DNA of 64,000 bases from positions 375,905 through 439,904 of the forward strand of contig NZ_SNYO01000004.1 of assembly GCF_004363095.1 (NCBI RefSeq), given 5' to 3'. The notes below the pieces were generated by a model. It saw only the letters and a list, made by a program, of their open reading frames with translations. It did no database searches and was not told the origin of the DNA. Source of the DNA: Actinomycetospora succinea. GTDB taxonomy: Bacteria > Actinomycetota > Actinomycetes > Mycobacteriales > Pseudonocardiaceae. Below, piece by piece: positions 23,843 through 32,678 of the stretch. The position numbers and the translations under genes were made by a program. Within the stretch, counting starts at the first letter, position 1. Each line of letters opens with the position of its first letter.

Positions 23843-25339
23843 CTACTTCTTCTCCCGCCAGGCCCGCTCGAACGGCAGGCGCCAGGCGTTGGGCGCGATG
23901 AGCTGGTGGATCGCGTTCGGGCCCCAGGATCCGACCGGGTAGGGCTTGACCGGCGGCGGGTCGGCCAGCAGCGGGATCGAGCGCTCCCACAGCGACTCGA
24001 TGCCCTCCGAGGTGGTGAAGAGCGTGTGGTCGCCGCGCATCGCGTCGAGGATCAGGCGCTCGTAGGCCTCGAGGACGTCGGACGCCTCGCCGGTCTCCTG
24101 GGTGGAGAACTGCATCGAGAGCTTCTGCAGGCGCATGCCCGGGCCGGGGCGCTTGCCGTAGAACGACAGCGAGACGCGCGACGAGTCGGCGAGGTCGAAC
24201 GTCAGGTGGTCCGGGCCCTGGGTGCCGACGCCGGAGCCCTGCGGGAACATCGTGCGGGGCGCCTCCTTGAAGGCGATCGAGATGATCCGCTGGCCCTCCG
24301 CGAGGCGCTTGCCGGTCCGCAGGTAGAACGGGACGCCCGCCCAGCGCCAGTTGTCGAGCCCGACGCGCAGCGCGATGAACGTCTCGGTGTCCGAATCGCC
24401 GGCGACGTCCGGGTGGTCGCGGTAGCCGCCGAACTGTCCCCGCACGACGTCGCCGGGGTGGATCGGCAGCATCGAGCGGAAGACCTTGTTCTTCTCCTCG
24501 CTGATCGACCGGGGCTCGAGCGCCGTCGGCGGTTCCATGGCCACGAACGCCATCACCTGCATGAGGTGGGTGACGACCATGTCCTTGTAGGCGCCCGTCG
24601 CCTCGTAGAAGGAGGCGCGCGTGTCCAGCCCCAGCTCCTCGGGGATGTCGATCTGGATGTGGTCGATGAAGTTCCGGTTCCAGATCGGCTCGAAGAGGCC
24701 GTTCGCGAAGCGGAACGCGAGGATGTTCTGCGCCGCCTCCTTGCCCAGGAAGTGGTCGATGCGGAAGACCTGCGACTCGTCGAAGACCTGGTGGACGAAG
24801 TCGTTCAGCTTCACCGCGCTCTCGAAGTCGTGGCCGAACGGCTTCTCCATGATCACCCGGGCGCCCCGGGTGAGGTCGGCGTCCCGCAGCATCTCCACCA
24901 CCGCCTGCGCGGCCTTCGGCGGCACGGAGAGGTAGTGCAGCAGCCGGGTGCCGTCGCCGAGCTGCGACTGCGCCTCCTTCACCGCCGAGGTCAGGCCCTC
25001 GGGGCCGGCGCCCTGCGGCACGTAGGACAGGCGGGCGGCGAAGTCCTGCCAGTCGTCCTCGGCGAGGCGGTGCATCCCGTAGTTCTGGACCGCGTCGTGG
25101 GCGATCTCGCGGAAGGCCTCGGTGTCGAGGTCCTCCATCGCGGTGCCGACGATCCGGATCTGCGGGGCGAGCTCCGACTCGGCGAGGTAGGCGAGCCCCG
25201 GGAGGAGCTTGCGCTTCGCGAGGTCGCCCGTGCACCCGAAAAGCACGATGACGTGCGGGGCGATCGGGTCGAGGTCGCGCCGGAAGGGGCGCGATCCAGG
25301 TCCGGGATAGGCGACGGACTCCACCTCGCGCTCGGTCAT
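23843..25339 (-). CDS. zwf: Glucose-6-phosphate 1-dehydrogenase
   Basis: 498 residues, full length. The NADP-binding motif is FGCTGDLAKRKLLPGLAYL (residues about 34-52). The active-site signature RIDHFLGKEAAQN carries the catalytic histidine, and EKPFG and the C-terminal GDHTLFTTSEGIE segments match the family. It makes 6-phosphoglucono-lactone and NADPH at the entry of the pentose phosphate pathway. No pgl, tal or opcA is adjacent, so this may be a stand-alone or second copy rather than the main pentose-phosphate operon. ATG at 25339. Confidence 0.96.
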   Translation of the reverse strand: MTEREVESVAYPGPGSRPFRRDLDPIAPHVIVLFGCTGDLAKRKLLPGLAYLAESELAPQIRIVGTAMEDLDTEAFREIAHDAVQNYGMHRLAEDDWQDFAARLSYVPQGAGPEGLTSAVKEAQSQLGDGTRLLHYLSVPPKAAQAVVEMLRDADLTRGARVIMEKPFGHDFESAVKLNDFVHQVFDESQVFRIDHFLGKEAAQNILAFRFANGLFEPIWNRNFIDHIQIDIPEELGLDTRASFYEATGAYKDMVVTHLMQVMAFVAMEPPTALEPRSISEEKNKVFRSMLPIHPGDVVRGQFGGYRDHPDVAGDSDTETFIALRVGLDNWRWAGVPFYLRTGKRLAEGQRIISIAFKEAPRTMFPQGSGVGTQGPDHLTFDLADSSRVSLSFYGKRPGPGMRLQKLSMQFSTQETGEASDVLEAYERLILDAMRGDHTLFTTSEGIESLWERSIPLLADPPPVKPYPVGSWGPNAIHQLIAPNAWRLPFERAWREKK

Positions 25340-25384
25340 GTGAAGGGACCGTAGTCCCCGGAAGTGACGCGCGTGGGTCGGCGA

Positions 25385-25795
25385 TCAGGCGTTCTCGAGG
25401 ATGCGCCGCAGCGTCTCGAGGTCCTTCGCGACGGCGGCGGCGTCGCCGGCGAAGTCGTCGTCGCTCATGCCGGCGCGGCGCCGCACGTGGAACACCACCT
25501 CCGCCCCGTCGCCGAGCGGGACGACGCGCAGCGGGTTGGGGACCTCGGTCCCGTCGGGCATGAGCACCACGTGGTCGAGCACGCCGAACTCGTTGTCCGG
25601 CGCGAAGGTCACCTCGGAGCGCCCGAACGGCGCGTCGACGATCCAGACCCCGGGACGGTCGGGGGCGGGCTCGACCTGTGCACTCGCCAGGCCGGCCGCC
25701 CAGTCGACGAGGTGGCGGGGATCGGACGCGTACGCGTAGACGTCCTTCCACGGCCGCGCGATCACGGTGCTCAGCAGGCGGGTCTCGGAGGGCAT
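25385..25795 (-). CDS. SRPBCC family (START-like) protein
   Basis: 136 residues with the START/Bet-v-1-like helix-grip pattern: SETRLLSTVIARPWKDVYAYASDPRHLVDWAAGL at the N-terminus, a central antiparallel sheet, and a long C-terminal helix with AKDLETLRRILEN. Such proteins bind small hydrophobic ligands; this one has no clear substrate. The ATG at 25795 follows AGGA at good spacing. It sits 45 bases upstream of zwf on the same strand and may be co-transcribed with it. Confidence 0.85.
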   Translation of the reverse strand: MPSETRLLSTVIARPWKDVYAYASDPRHLVDWAAGLASAQVEPAPDRPGVWIVDAPFGRSEVTFAPDNEFGVLDHVVLMPDGTEVPNPLRVVPLGDGAEVVFHVRRRAGMSDDDFAGDAAAVAKDLETLRRILENA

Positions 25796-25864
25796 GCCGA
25801 CGATCCTGACGTGCCGCGCCGAGACGGTCGTGGACGCATCGGACAGCGTTATCGTCACCGGTCC

Positions 25865-27253
25865 ATGGAGCTCCGGACCTCCGCCGGCACCGCGCGCGGC
25901 GTCGACCGCGACGGCCTCGGGGTGTTCCTCGGTCTGCCCTACGCGCACGCGCCGGCGGGGGAGCGGCGGTTCGCCCCGCCCGACCCGGTGTCGCGCTGGG
26001 AGGGCGTCCGCGACGCGACACGGTTCGGCCCGGCGGTCCCGCAGGGGCCGCCCGCGCCCGGCGCGCCGTCGCCGTGGCGCCCCGAGGACGGGCTCGGCGA
26101 GCTGACCCTCAACGTGTTCACCCCGGACCCCGGCGGCGCGGGGCTGCCGGTGATCGTGTGGCTGCACGGCGGCGCCTGGGTGCGCGGGTCGCCCCGCATG
26201 CCGCTGCACGACGGGGGCGCGCTCGCCGCGGCGGGCGCGGTCGTCGTCACCGTCGGGTTCCGGATCGGCGCCGAGGGCTTCCTCGCCCTCCCCGGCGCGC
26301 CCGACGACCGCGGCCTGCGCGACCAGGTCGCCGCGCTGACCTGGGTGCACGAGCACATCGCCTCGTTCGGCGGCGACCCCGGACGCGTCACCGTCGCCGG
26401 GCAGTCCGGCGGCGCGGCGTCGGTCGCGGTGCTGCTGGCGTCGCCGGCCACCGAGGGCCTGCTGCACCGGGCGATCGCCCAGAGCGTCCACGGCGGCTTC
26501 CGCTCGCCCGCCGAGGCGGCCGGGGTGACGGCGCGGCTCGCGGCGGCGCTGGGGGTCGCGCCGACGCTCGAGGGGTTCGGCGCGCTGCCGCCGGAGACGA
26601 TCGTCGAAGCGGTCGGGCGGGACGACGGGCCCACGCCGCTCGGGCCGGTGATCGACGGCGACGTCGTCGTCGGGCAGCCGTGGGAGGGGATCGCGGCGCG
26701 CCCGCGGCCCGACGTGCCGCTGCTCGCGACGTGGACGGCGGAGGAGGCGCGGGCGTATCCCTTGCCGCCGGCCGGCACCGACCCCGCCGACGTCGCGGCG
26801 GCGTTCGGGCTCGACCGCGCGGCGGGGGCGGCGTACACGGCGCCGGCCGGGGACGACGCCGTCGTGACGCTGATGTCGGACGCGCTGCACCGGCTGCCGA
26901 CGCGGTGGACGGCGCGGGCGCACGCGGGCGCGACCTGGACCGCCGAGCTCGCCTGGCGCAGCCCGCTCCTCGGTGCTTGCCACGGGCTCGACGTCCCGCT
27001 GCTCCTCGGCACGCTCGACACCCGTCCCGCGGCGCGGATGCTCGGCGCGCCGCCGCCCCCGGAGGCGGCGGTGGTGGGCGCCGCGATGCGCCGCGCGTGG
27101 GTCGACTTCGCCGCGACCGGCGACCCCGGCTGGCCGCGCTACGACGCCGGCGGCACGACGCGGCGCCTCGACGCCGCCCCGTCCGACGTCGACGACCCGC
27201 TCGCGGTGTCGGACGCGATCTGGGCTCAGGCCGGCGAGCGCGGCGTGTCGTAG
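25865..27253 (+). CDS. Carboxylesterase, type B family
   Basis: A 462-residue alpha/beta hydrolase. It starts with the family pattern TSAGTARGVDRDGLGVFLGLPYAHAPAGERRFAPP, has LNVFTP and the oxyanion WLHGGAW, and the nucleophile in VTVAGQSGGAAS. The residue before the serine is Gln rather than the usual Glu of GESAG. It hydrolyses carboxylic esters; the physiological substrate is unknown. ATG at 25865. Its last 28 bases overlap the convergent VOC gene. Confidence 0.92.
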   Translation: MELRTSAGTARGVDRDGLGVFLGLPYAHAPAGERRFAPPDPVSRWEGVRDATRFGPAVPQGPPAPGAPSPWRPEDGLGELTLNVFTPDPGGAGLPVIVWLHGGAWVRGSPRMPLHDGGALAAAGAVVVTVGFRIGAEGFLALPGAPDDRGLRDQVAALTWVHEHIASFGGDPGRVTVAGQSGGAASVAVLLASPATEGLLHRAIAQSVHGGFRSPAEAAGVTARLAAALGVAPTLEGFGALPPETIVEAVGRDDGPTPLGPVIDGDVVVGQPWEGIAARPRPDVPLLATWTAEEARAYPLPPAGTDPADVAAAFGLDRAAGAAYTAPAGDDAVVTLMSDALHRLPTRWTARAHAGATWTAELAWRSPLLGACHGLDVPLLLGTLDTRPAARMLGAPPPPEAAVVGAAMRRAWVDFAATGDPGWPRYDAGGTTRRLDAAPSDVDDPLAVSDAIWAQAGERGVS

Positions 27254-27696
27254 GTGCCGACGAACGCGCCGTCGCGCATCTCCATGCCGGTGAAGCCGGT
27301 CGTCGGACCCGTGTAGTGGTAGAAGCGCAGCACGGTGCCGTCGGGGTCGGGGACGTCGAGGTACGACCCGTCGGGCGTGCCCCGGATCCCCGAGTGACCC
27401 ACGCCGAGCTCGTCGCACCGGGCGACGAGCTGCTCGAGGGCGGCGAACGACCGTGGGCGCAGGGCCACGACGTCGAAGCCGCGCAGGTCGGGCCCGCTGA
27501 TGGTCGCCCGGCGGTCGCGCAGGGCGAGGGTGAAGCCGGCCTCGTCGTCGATCAGTCCCGCCCCGCAGAGCTCGCCGTCCTCGACGAACTCCATCCACAG
27601 ACGCAGGCCGAGCACCGCGCAGTACCAGGGCACGCTGCGCGAGAGATCGGTGACGGGCAGCTTGACCTGCAGGATGCCGTCGACCTGGGCGGACAT
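27226..27696 (-). CDS. VOC family protein
   Basis: A 156-residue glyoxalase-fold protein. ILQVKLPVTDLSRSVPWYCAVLGLRLWMEF gives the first module, and GIRGTPDGSYLDVPDPDGTVLRFYH the second, with typical metal-site spacing. ATG at 27696 is preceded by GGAGG. The enzyme function is not predictable. The 3' end overlaps the esterase gene by 28 bases in convergent orientation. Confidence 0.88.
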   Translation of the reverse strand: MSAQVDGILQVKLPVTDLSRSVPWYCAVLGLRLWMEFVEDGELCGAGLIDDEAGFTLALRDRRATISGPDLRGFDVVALRPRSFAALEQLVARCDELGVGHSGIRGTPDGSYLDVPDPDGTVLRFYHYTGPTTGFTGMEMRDGAFVGTYDTPRSPA

Positions 27697-27772
27697 CGGC
27701 GCCTCCTCCGCGTCACCCCGAGGGATGCGACCAGCCTGGTCAGGGGGTGCCGGCGGGTCAATCGGCGGGAGC

Positions 27773-28726
27773 ATGATCGAGGGGGAGCGGGGAGGCGACG
27801 TGGCGCGATGGCTGGGGTTCGCGGCGGGGGCGACGGCGGCGGCCGCGCTGCTCGTCCCCGAGATCAGGGGCCGTGAGCGCCGGGCGCCGTGGCCGATCGT
27901 GCTCGCCGCCCGGCCGGCGCTCGCGGGCGCGGTGGGTGCCGTGGCCGCGGGGGCCGCGACGGCCCGACCGCTCCGGCCGCTCGCCCTCGGCGCCGCCACC
28001 GTCGCCGCGGCCGTGCTCGCCGACCCCCGCCGCCGGTCCCGCGGCACCACCGGCCCGACCCGTCTCACCGTGCTGGTCGCGAACGTGTGGCAGGGCCGCG
28101 CCGACGCCGCCGCGCTCGCCGCGATCCTGCGCGCCGAGCGCCCCGACCTCGTCGTGCTCCCCGAGGCCGGCGAGCGGTTCCTGGCGCGGCTCAAGGAGGA
28201 CGTCACCGATCTCGAGTACCGCGCCTGGTCCGCGCCCCCGCCCCACCCGCACCACCGCGTGCCCGACGACCCCGACGGGCCGTGGACCTCGGTGCTCGCC
28301 GCTCCCCGCCTCGGCGACGTCCACGTCGCACCCGCCCGTGCCGGCGGGCTCTACGGCTGGCTCGAGGTCTCCGGCGGCGGGCTCGACGGGGTGCGGGTGC
28401 TCGCGGCACACCCGGTGGCCCCGACCCCCGGCCTGGTCCAGCGCTGGTCCGACGAGATCGACGCGCTCGCGGCCTGGCGCGCCGCGGCCGGCGCGCCGAC
28501 GGTGATCGCGGGCGACCTCAACAGCACCACCGAGCACCGCGCGCTCGCCCCGCTCGGCGACGCGCGGGCACCCGGCCGACCGCCGACCTGGCCGTCGCAC
28601 TGGCACCGCCGCATCGGCTTCCGGATCGACCACGTGCTGGCCGGCGGCGGGATCGCCGTGCGCTCCACGCGCGTGATCGACCTGCCCGGCAGCGACCACC
28701 GCGCGGTGCTCGCGCACCTCGGCTGA
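27773..28726 (+). CDS. Membrane-anchored endonuclease/exonuclease/phosphatase family protein
   Basis: 317 residues. About the first 95 hold two or three hydrophobic Ala/Leu-rich helices. The rest is an EEP (DNase I-like) domain: VLVANVWQGRADAAALAAILRAERPDLVVLPEAG, then AHPVAP, IAGDLNSTTEH with the metal-binding GDxN, and GSDHRAVLAHL at the end. The fold hydrolyses phosphodiesters in nucleic acids, lipids or inositol phosphates. The predicted topology puts the catalytic part after the last helix, probably outside the membrane. ATG at 27773; a GTG at about 27800 is possible. Confidence 0.87.
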   Translation: MIEGERGGDVARWLGFAAGATAAAALLVPEIRGRERRAPWPIVLAARPALAGAVGAVAAGAATARPLRPLALGAATVAAAVLADPRRRSRGTTGPTRLTVLVANVWQGRADAAALAAILRAERPDLVVLPEAGERFLARLKEDVTDLEYRAWSAPPPHPHHRVPDDPDGPWTSVLAAPRLGDVHVAPARAGGLYGWLEVSGGGLDGVRVLAAHPVAPTPGLVQRWSDEIDALAAWRAAAGAPTVIAGDLNSTTEHRALAPLGDARAPGRPPTWPSHWHRRIGFRIDHVLAGGGIAVRSTRVIDLPGSDHRAVLAHLG

Positions 28727-28735
28727 GCCACAGCG

Positions 28736-29668
28736 TCAGGTCACGGGGAAGGTCGCCCCGCTCCCCATCCCCGTGATCCACTCCGGCACCGGCTCGTAGC
28801 TCGTCCACCGCAGCGGCGCGGCCACGGCGGCGAGGCCGATGAGCCACGTCCGGATCTCGTGCCCCCCGGTGCCCGCCTCCTTCTCGAGGCCCTCGTGGCC
28901 GAGCTCGGTGATCGCGTCGAGGTCGCCGGCGCGCAGGCGCTCGAGGAACCAGCGGTCCCAGGCGTCGTTGACCCGCGCCTCCGGGTCGCCGCCCATCGCC
29001 CGCACCTTCGGCTCGCGGGCGGCGGCGAACGCCTGCGCGTCCTGGCGCCCGTGGATGAGCGAGTCGCGCTTCGCGCCGACCACCGACGGGTCGCGCGGGT
29101 CGTTCGACGGCAGCCAGTGCGACAGCCCGCCGCTGGCCACGAGCAGGACCCGCCCGGGCGGACCCGCGGCCAGCGCGGCGCCGAGCGCCCGGCCCAGCGC
29201 GACGCACCGGGCCAGCGTGGGCAGCGGCGGCGCCGCGGTGTTCACGACCAGCGGGACCAGCGGGAGCGTCGTCCCGCCGGTGACCATCTCGTAGCCCTGC
29301 ACGATGCCGTGGTCGACGGTCAGCGAGTACGACAGCGCGAGGTCGAAGCCGGCGTGGGTGAGCCCCTCGTGCACCGACCAGGCCAGCTCGCCGGCGACCG
29401 GCAGCGGCCCGGACGTGCTGCCGAAGTCGCCGAAGCCGACGGCCTCCTCGACACCGAGGACGAACGGCGGCATGACGTCGTAGAAGTTGCCGTGGAAGTG
29501 GTCGGGACCCACGACGACGACGGCGTCGGGCGCCAGGCGCGCCACCGCGTCGCGCACGCGGGCGGCGTCGGCGAGGAAGGGCGCGCCCGGCGCGTCCGGC
29601 CCGGCCGGCGGCAGCAGGGTGGCGAAGGGGGAGTGCGACATCCCCACGAAGCCGACGATCTCGCTCAC
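28736..29668 (-). CDS. MhpB-type extradiol (class III, LigB-fold) dioxygenase
   Basis: 310 residues, close to the 314 of E. coli MhpB. Family residues are clear: MSHSPF near the N-terminus, GPDHFHGNFYDVMPPFVLGVEEAVGFGDFGS, the catalytic-region SYSLTVDHGIVQ and GGLSHW, and a C-terminal PEWITGMG. MhpB opens 2,3-dihydroxyphenylpropionate by meta-cleavage using Fe(II). It is the last gene of a four-gene overlapping operon; its GTG at 29668 overlaps the hydrolase stop by 4 bases. The true ring substrate may differ. It converges on the EEP gene, with 9 bases between stops. Confidence 0.9.
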   Translation of the reverse strand: MSEIVGFVGMSHSPFATLLPPAGPDAPGAPFLADAARVRDAVARLAPDAVVVVGPDHFHGNFYDVMPPFVLGVEEAVGFGDFGSTSGPLPVAGELAWSVHEGLTHAGFDLALSYSLTVDHGIVQGYEMVTGGTTLPLVPLVVNTAAPPLPTLARCVALGRALGAALAAGPPGRVLLVASGGLSHWLPSNDPRDPSVVGAKRDSLIHGRQDAQAFAAAREPKVRAMGGDPEARVNDAWDRWFLERLRAGDLDAITELGHEGLEKEAGTGGHEIRTWLIGLAAVAAPLRWTSYEPVPEWITGMGSGATFPVT

Positions 29669-30564
29669 GCGCGCACCGCCGTGACGGGCGTGTGCACCGT
29701 CAACAGGAACGTCTCGTGCTGCTCGACGAACTCGCCCGGCTTCTCCCACTGCGGCCAGTGCCCGGCGGCGGTGATCACGTGCAGGCGCGCGTCGGGGAGC
29801 CAGTCCAGCAGCATCTGCGCCTCGTCGAGCCCTCCGGTCGGGTCGTGGTCGGTCCAGAGCAGCAGCGTCGGCGCGGCGATCCGCCCGACCCAGGACGGGG
29901 CCCAGCTGAAGCGCGCGCGGGTCACCGGGTCCTGCAGGACGAGGATGTTGTCGACCGCGCGCCGGAAGCCCGGGCGGGTGTAGACGGCGCGGCGCAGGTC
30001 CACCAGCTCGTCGGTGACCATGTCCTTGTCGTGGAAGAGCCACGCGACGCGGGCGCGCACCGTCGCGTCGGACGGGTCCTCGACCGCGGCCGTCGTGCTC
30101 GCGACCAGCCGCGACATGACCTCGGGCTTGTTCGCGATGTTGCCCGGGGTGTTGAGGACGATCCGCTCCACGCGCTCGGGGTGGTGCGCGGCCGTCCACG
30201 CGACGACCCAGCCGCCGAGCGACTCGCCCGACAGGTGCGCCGATGCGATGCCGAGCGCGTCCATCAGCCCGAGCAGGTGGTCGGAGAGGACGTCGACGGT
30301 GAACGGCACGTCGGGCAGGTCGCTCCAGCCGTGGCCGACCATGTCGTAGGCGGTGACCCGGAAGTTCCGCGCGAGCCCGGCGATGTCCCGGGCGTAGGCC
30401 TCGAGGTGCCCGCCGGTCCCGTGCAGGAGGACGAGGTCGGGGCCCGAGCCGGCCCGGAGGACCCGGGTGCGGACGCCGCCCCCATCTCCGAGCGACACTG
30501 TGACGTGGCGCAGCTCGTGGTCGACGTCGGCGAGCTCGCCCCAGATGCTGATGTGGTCGCTCAT
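29665..30564 (-). CDS. Alpha/beta hydrolase, meta-cleavage-product hydrolase type
   Basis: A 299-residue alpha/beta hydrolase. Oxyanion LLHGTGGHLEAY, DMVGHGWSD, the nucleophile elbow LSGESLGGWVVAW, and the histidine in AAGHWPQWEKP are all present. These are the hallmarks of MhpC/BphD-type C-C hydrolases that split ring-fission products. Its position between the cupin and the MhpB-like dioxygenase, with 4-base overlaps on both sides, supports that role. ATG at 30564. Confidence 0.9.
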   Translation of the reverse strand: MSDHISIWGELADVDHELRHVTVSLGDGGGVRTRVLRAGSGPDLVLLHGTGGHLEAYARDIAGLARNFRVTAYDMVGHGWSDLPDVPFTVDVLSDHLLGLMDALGIASAHLSGESLGGWVVAWTAAHHPERVERIVLNTPGNIANKPEVMSRLVASTTAAVEDPSDATVRARVAWLFHDKDMVTDELVDLRRAVYTRPGFRRAVDNILVLQDPVTRARFSWAPSWVGRIAAPTLLLWTDHDPTGGLDEAQMLLDWLPDARLHVITAAGHWPQWEKPGEFVEQHETFLLTVHTPVTAVRA

Positions 30565-31052
30565 GACTCGTCCCCCTTGAACATGGCTCGCGCCTCGGCG
30601 ACGGTGACCAGCCCCGCGCTCTGGCGCCGGTTGACGCCCAGCGCGCCGAGCAGTCGCGAGTTCTCGATCGTCAGGAACTCGACCGGGTGCTCGGTCGAGG
30701 CGTTGTAGTGGCGGTGCCAGGTCCACGGCGGCGTGTAGACGAAGCTGCCCGTCGCCCACTCGACGGTCTCGTCCTCGATCTCGCTGTAGCCCTCGCCGCT
30801 GATGACGAAGTGGACCGTCTCGTGGTGGTGGCGCTGCATGTCCGAGCTCTGCGACGCCGGGATCGTCTGGCGGAAGAGCTCGAACGTCGCGGTCGGGAGG
30901 TTCCCGACGACCGAGAGCGAGGTCGGGTTGTGCACCTCGCCCGCGGGCAGCGGCTGCAGCTCCTCGGCGTGCACGACCAGCGGGCGCGCGCCGCTCGGCG
31001 GCACCTCGGGGTTGAGTCCGGCCAGGAAGGCCGCCATGTCGAATCCGCTCAC
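30561..31052 (-). CDS. Cupin domain protein in the ring-cleavage operon
   Basis: A 163-residue single-domain cupin. SDMQRHHHETVHFVISGEGYSEIED is the first cupin motif (with three consecutive histidines and a Glu as metal ligands), and GSFVYTPPWTWHRHYN the second. The layout resembles gentisate-dioxygenase-related cupins, but it has only one barrel. It may isomerise or oxidise an intermediate, or bind the substrate. GTG at 31052 overlaps the SDR stop by 4 bases; an ATG at 31037 is possible. It ends in a 4-base overlap with the hydrolase. Confidence 0.87.
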   Translation of the reverse strand: MSGFDMAAFLAGLNPEVPPSGARPLVVHAEELQPLPAGEVHNPTSLSVVGNLPTATFELFRQTIPASQSSDMQRHHHETVHFVISGEGYSEIEDETVEWATGSFVYTPPWTWHRHYNASTEHPVEFLTIENSRLLGALGVNRRQSAGLVTVAEARAMFKGDES

Positions 31053-31828
31053 CAGGTGGTCTCCGTCCGTCCGCCGTCCACGGTCAGCACCGTGCCGGTC
31101 ACGTAGCCCGCGCCGGGCGAGGCGAGGAAGGCGATCGCCGCGGCGATCTCGTCGGGGTCGCCGGCCCGGCCCGCCGGCACGACCGCGAGGTCGTCGGCGT
31201 CCGCCTGGTCGGCACTGCCCCCCGTCGCCTCGGCGCGGTGCGCGAGGATGCGCGCCCGCCGCTCGGTCGCGATCGGGCCGGGCGCCACGCAGTTGACGGT
31301 GACCCCGTCGGCGGCGACCTCGCCCGCGAGCAGCTTCGCCGCCGCCGTCATCGCCGAGCGCAGCACCGTCGAGAGGGCCAGCTCGGGCATCGGCTGGCGG
31401 ACCGCGGTCGAGGTGACGACCACGACCCGCCCGAAGCCCCGCTCCCGCATGCCGGCGACGACGGTGCGGGCCACGGACATCGGGCCGACGAGCAGGAGGT
31501 CGGCGCCGTCGCGCCAGTCGTCGGCGTCCAGGTCGAGGACGCGGGCGGGACGCGGCCCGCCGGTGTTGAGCACCAGCACGGCGACGTCGCCGAAGCGGTC
31601 CTCGACGTCGGCGACCAGGTCGTCGGCGCCGTCCGGGTCGCCGAGGTCGGCGACCACGTGGTGCACCGCCCGCCCGGACGACGCCGTCAGGTCCGCCGCC
31701 GCCGCGCGCAGGGTCTCCTCGGTGCGCCCGGCCAGGACGACGTCCCACCCGTCGTGGGCGAGCCGCTCGGCGGTCGCGCGCCCGATCCCGCTCGCGCCGC
31801 CGCCGACCAGCGCCGTGGTTGCCTTGAT
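31049..31828 (-). CDS. Atypical SDR, no conventional start codon and no YxxxK
   Basis: About 259 residues. LVGGGASGIGRATAERL binds NAD(P), LNTGGPRP replaces NNAG, and VTSTAV holds the serine. The normal YxxxK is ALSTVLRSAMTAAAK, so the tyrosine is absent, as in a known divergent SDR subgroup with LALSxxxR. No ATG, GTG or TTG exists near the expected start. GGGAGG at 31833-31838 is ideally placed for an ATC codon at 31828 (Ile-Lys-Ala-Thr-Thr). The next in-frame GTG is at about 31905, inside the divergent IclR gene. This is the first gene of the dioxygenase operon. Confidence 0.85.
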   Translation of the reverse strand: MKATTALVGGGASGIGRATAERLAHDGWDVVLAGRTEETLRAAAADLTASSGRAVHHVVADLGDPDGADDLVADVEDRFGDVAVLVLNTGGPRPARVLDLDADDWRDGADLLLVGPMSVARTVVAGMRERGFGRVVVVTSTAVRQPMPELALSTVLRSAMTAAAKLLAGEVAADGVTVNCVAPGPIATERRARILAHRAEATGGSADQADADDLAVVPAGRAGDPDEIAAAIAFLASPGAGYVTGTVLTVDGGRTETTW

Positions 31829-31889
31829 GACGCCCTCCCTGGATGCTCCCGACGAGACGCGAGCGTTGCGGCCCGGGGAGGAGACGGCG

Positions 31890-32672
31890 ATGGCCAGTCC
31901 CACTGATTGGGACCGCAGGGTGCACGGCAGCACGGAGGTCGCCGGCGGCCTGGACCGGGCGGCGGCGATCCTCGACGCCTTCGACGCGACCCACCGCGAG
32001 CTGACGCTGGCCTCGCTCGTGCACCGCTGCGGGCTCCCGCGCTCGACGACCCACCGCACCGCCGACCGGATGCTGCGCCTGGGCTGGCTGGACAAGCCCG
32101 GCGAGCGCTACCGCATCGGCCAGCGGCTCTTCGAGCTCTCCGGCCTGGTCCCGATCCGCCACGAGCTGCGCGAGGCCGTGCTGCCGTTCCTCCACGACCT
32201 GCACGCCGCCGTGAAGGTCGCCGTGCAGCTCGGCGTGCTGCACGGCACCGAGGTCCTCGTGGTCGAGAAGATCACCGGGCACCGCCCGATGCCGATGCTC
32301 TCGCAGGTGGGCGGCACGATCCCCGCGTACTGCTCGGCGCTGGGCCGGGCGATCATGGCCTGGTCGCCGCCCGAGGCGGTCGAGGCCGCGCTCGCGGGGC
32401 ACCTCCCGGCGCGGACGCCGCGCACGCTGACGGACCCCGACGCCGTGCGCCGCGAGCTCGCCGCGATCCCCGACCGCGGCTGGGCCGTGGAGCGCGAGGA
32501 GGGCAACATCGGCGTCTCCTGCGTCGCCGCGCCGATCTTCGGTCCGCTGGGCGAGGTCGTCGCCGCGCTGTCGGTGACGGGCCCGTCGGCGGCGGTCCGC
32601 TCGGAGCGCGCGGGGCCGCCGGTGCAGCTCGCGGCCGCCGCGGCGTCACGGGCGTACTCGGCACGGCGCTGA
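31890..32672 (+). CDS. IclR family transcriptional regulator
   Basis: 260 residues. The N-terminal winged helix is at about 18-80 (GGLDRAAAILDAFDATHRELTLASLVHRCGLPRSTTHR), with a C-terminal ligand-binding domain (about 95-250) with GTEVLVVEK, VGGTIPAYCSALGRAIMA and REEGNIGVSCVAAPIFG. IclR-type proteins typically control aromatic catabolism. ATG at 31890 follows GGGGAGGAG. A GTG at 31920 is a serious alternative, because a 17-bp inverted repeat occupies 31897-31913. The gene sits between the two operons it probably controls. Confidence 0.92.
   Translation: MASPTDWDRRVHGSTEVAGGLDRAAAILDAFDATHRELTLASLVHRCGLPRSTTHRTADRMLRLGWLDKPGERYRIGQRLFELSGLVPIRHELREAVLPFLHDLHAAVKVAVQLGVLHGTEVLVVEKITGHRPMPMLSQVGGTIPAYCSALGRAIMAWSPPEAVEAALAGHLPARTPRTLTDPDAVRRELAAIPDRGWAVEREEGNIGVSCVAAPIFGPLGEVVAALSVTGPSAAVRSERAGPPVQLAAAAASRAYSARR
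31897..31913. promoter_or_regulatory. Inverted repeat A, likely IclR operator
   Basis: GTCCCACTGATTGGGAC is a perfect inverted repeat with 6-bp arms and a 5-base centre. It lies 69-85 bases upstream of the SDR start, and either in codons 3-8 of iclR or just upstream of its alternative GTG start at 31920. It matches site B at 32679-32695 at 13 of 17 positions. Confidence 0.6.
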
Positions 32673-32678
32673 CCGGCG

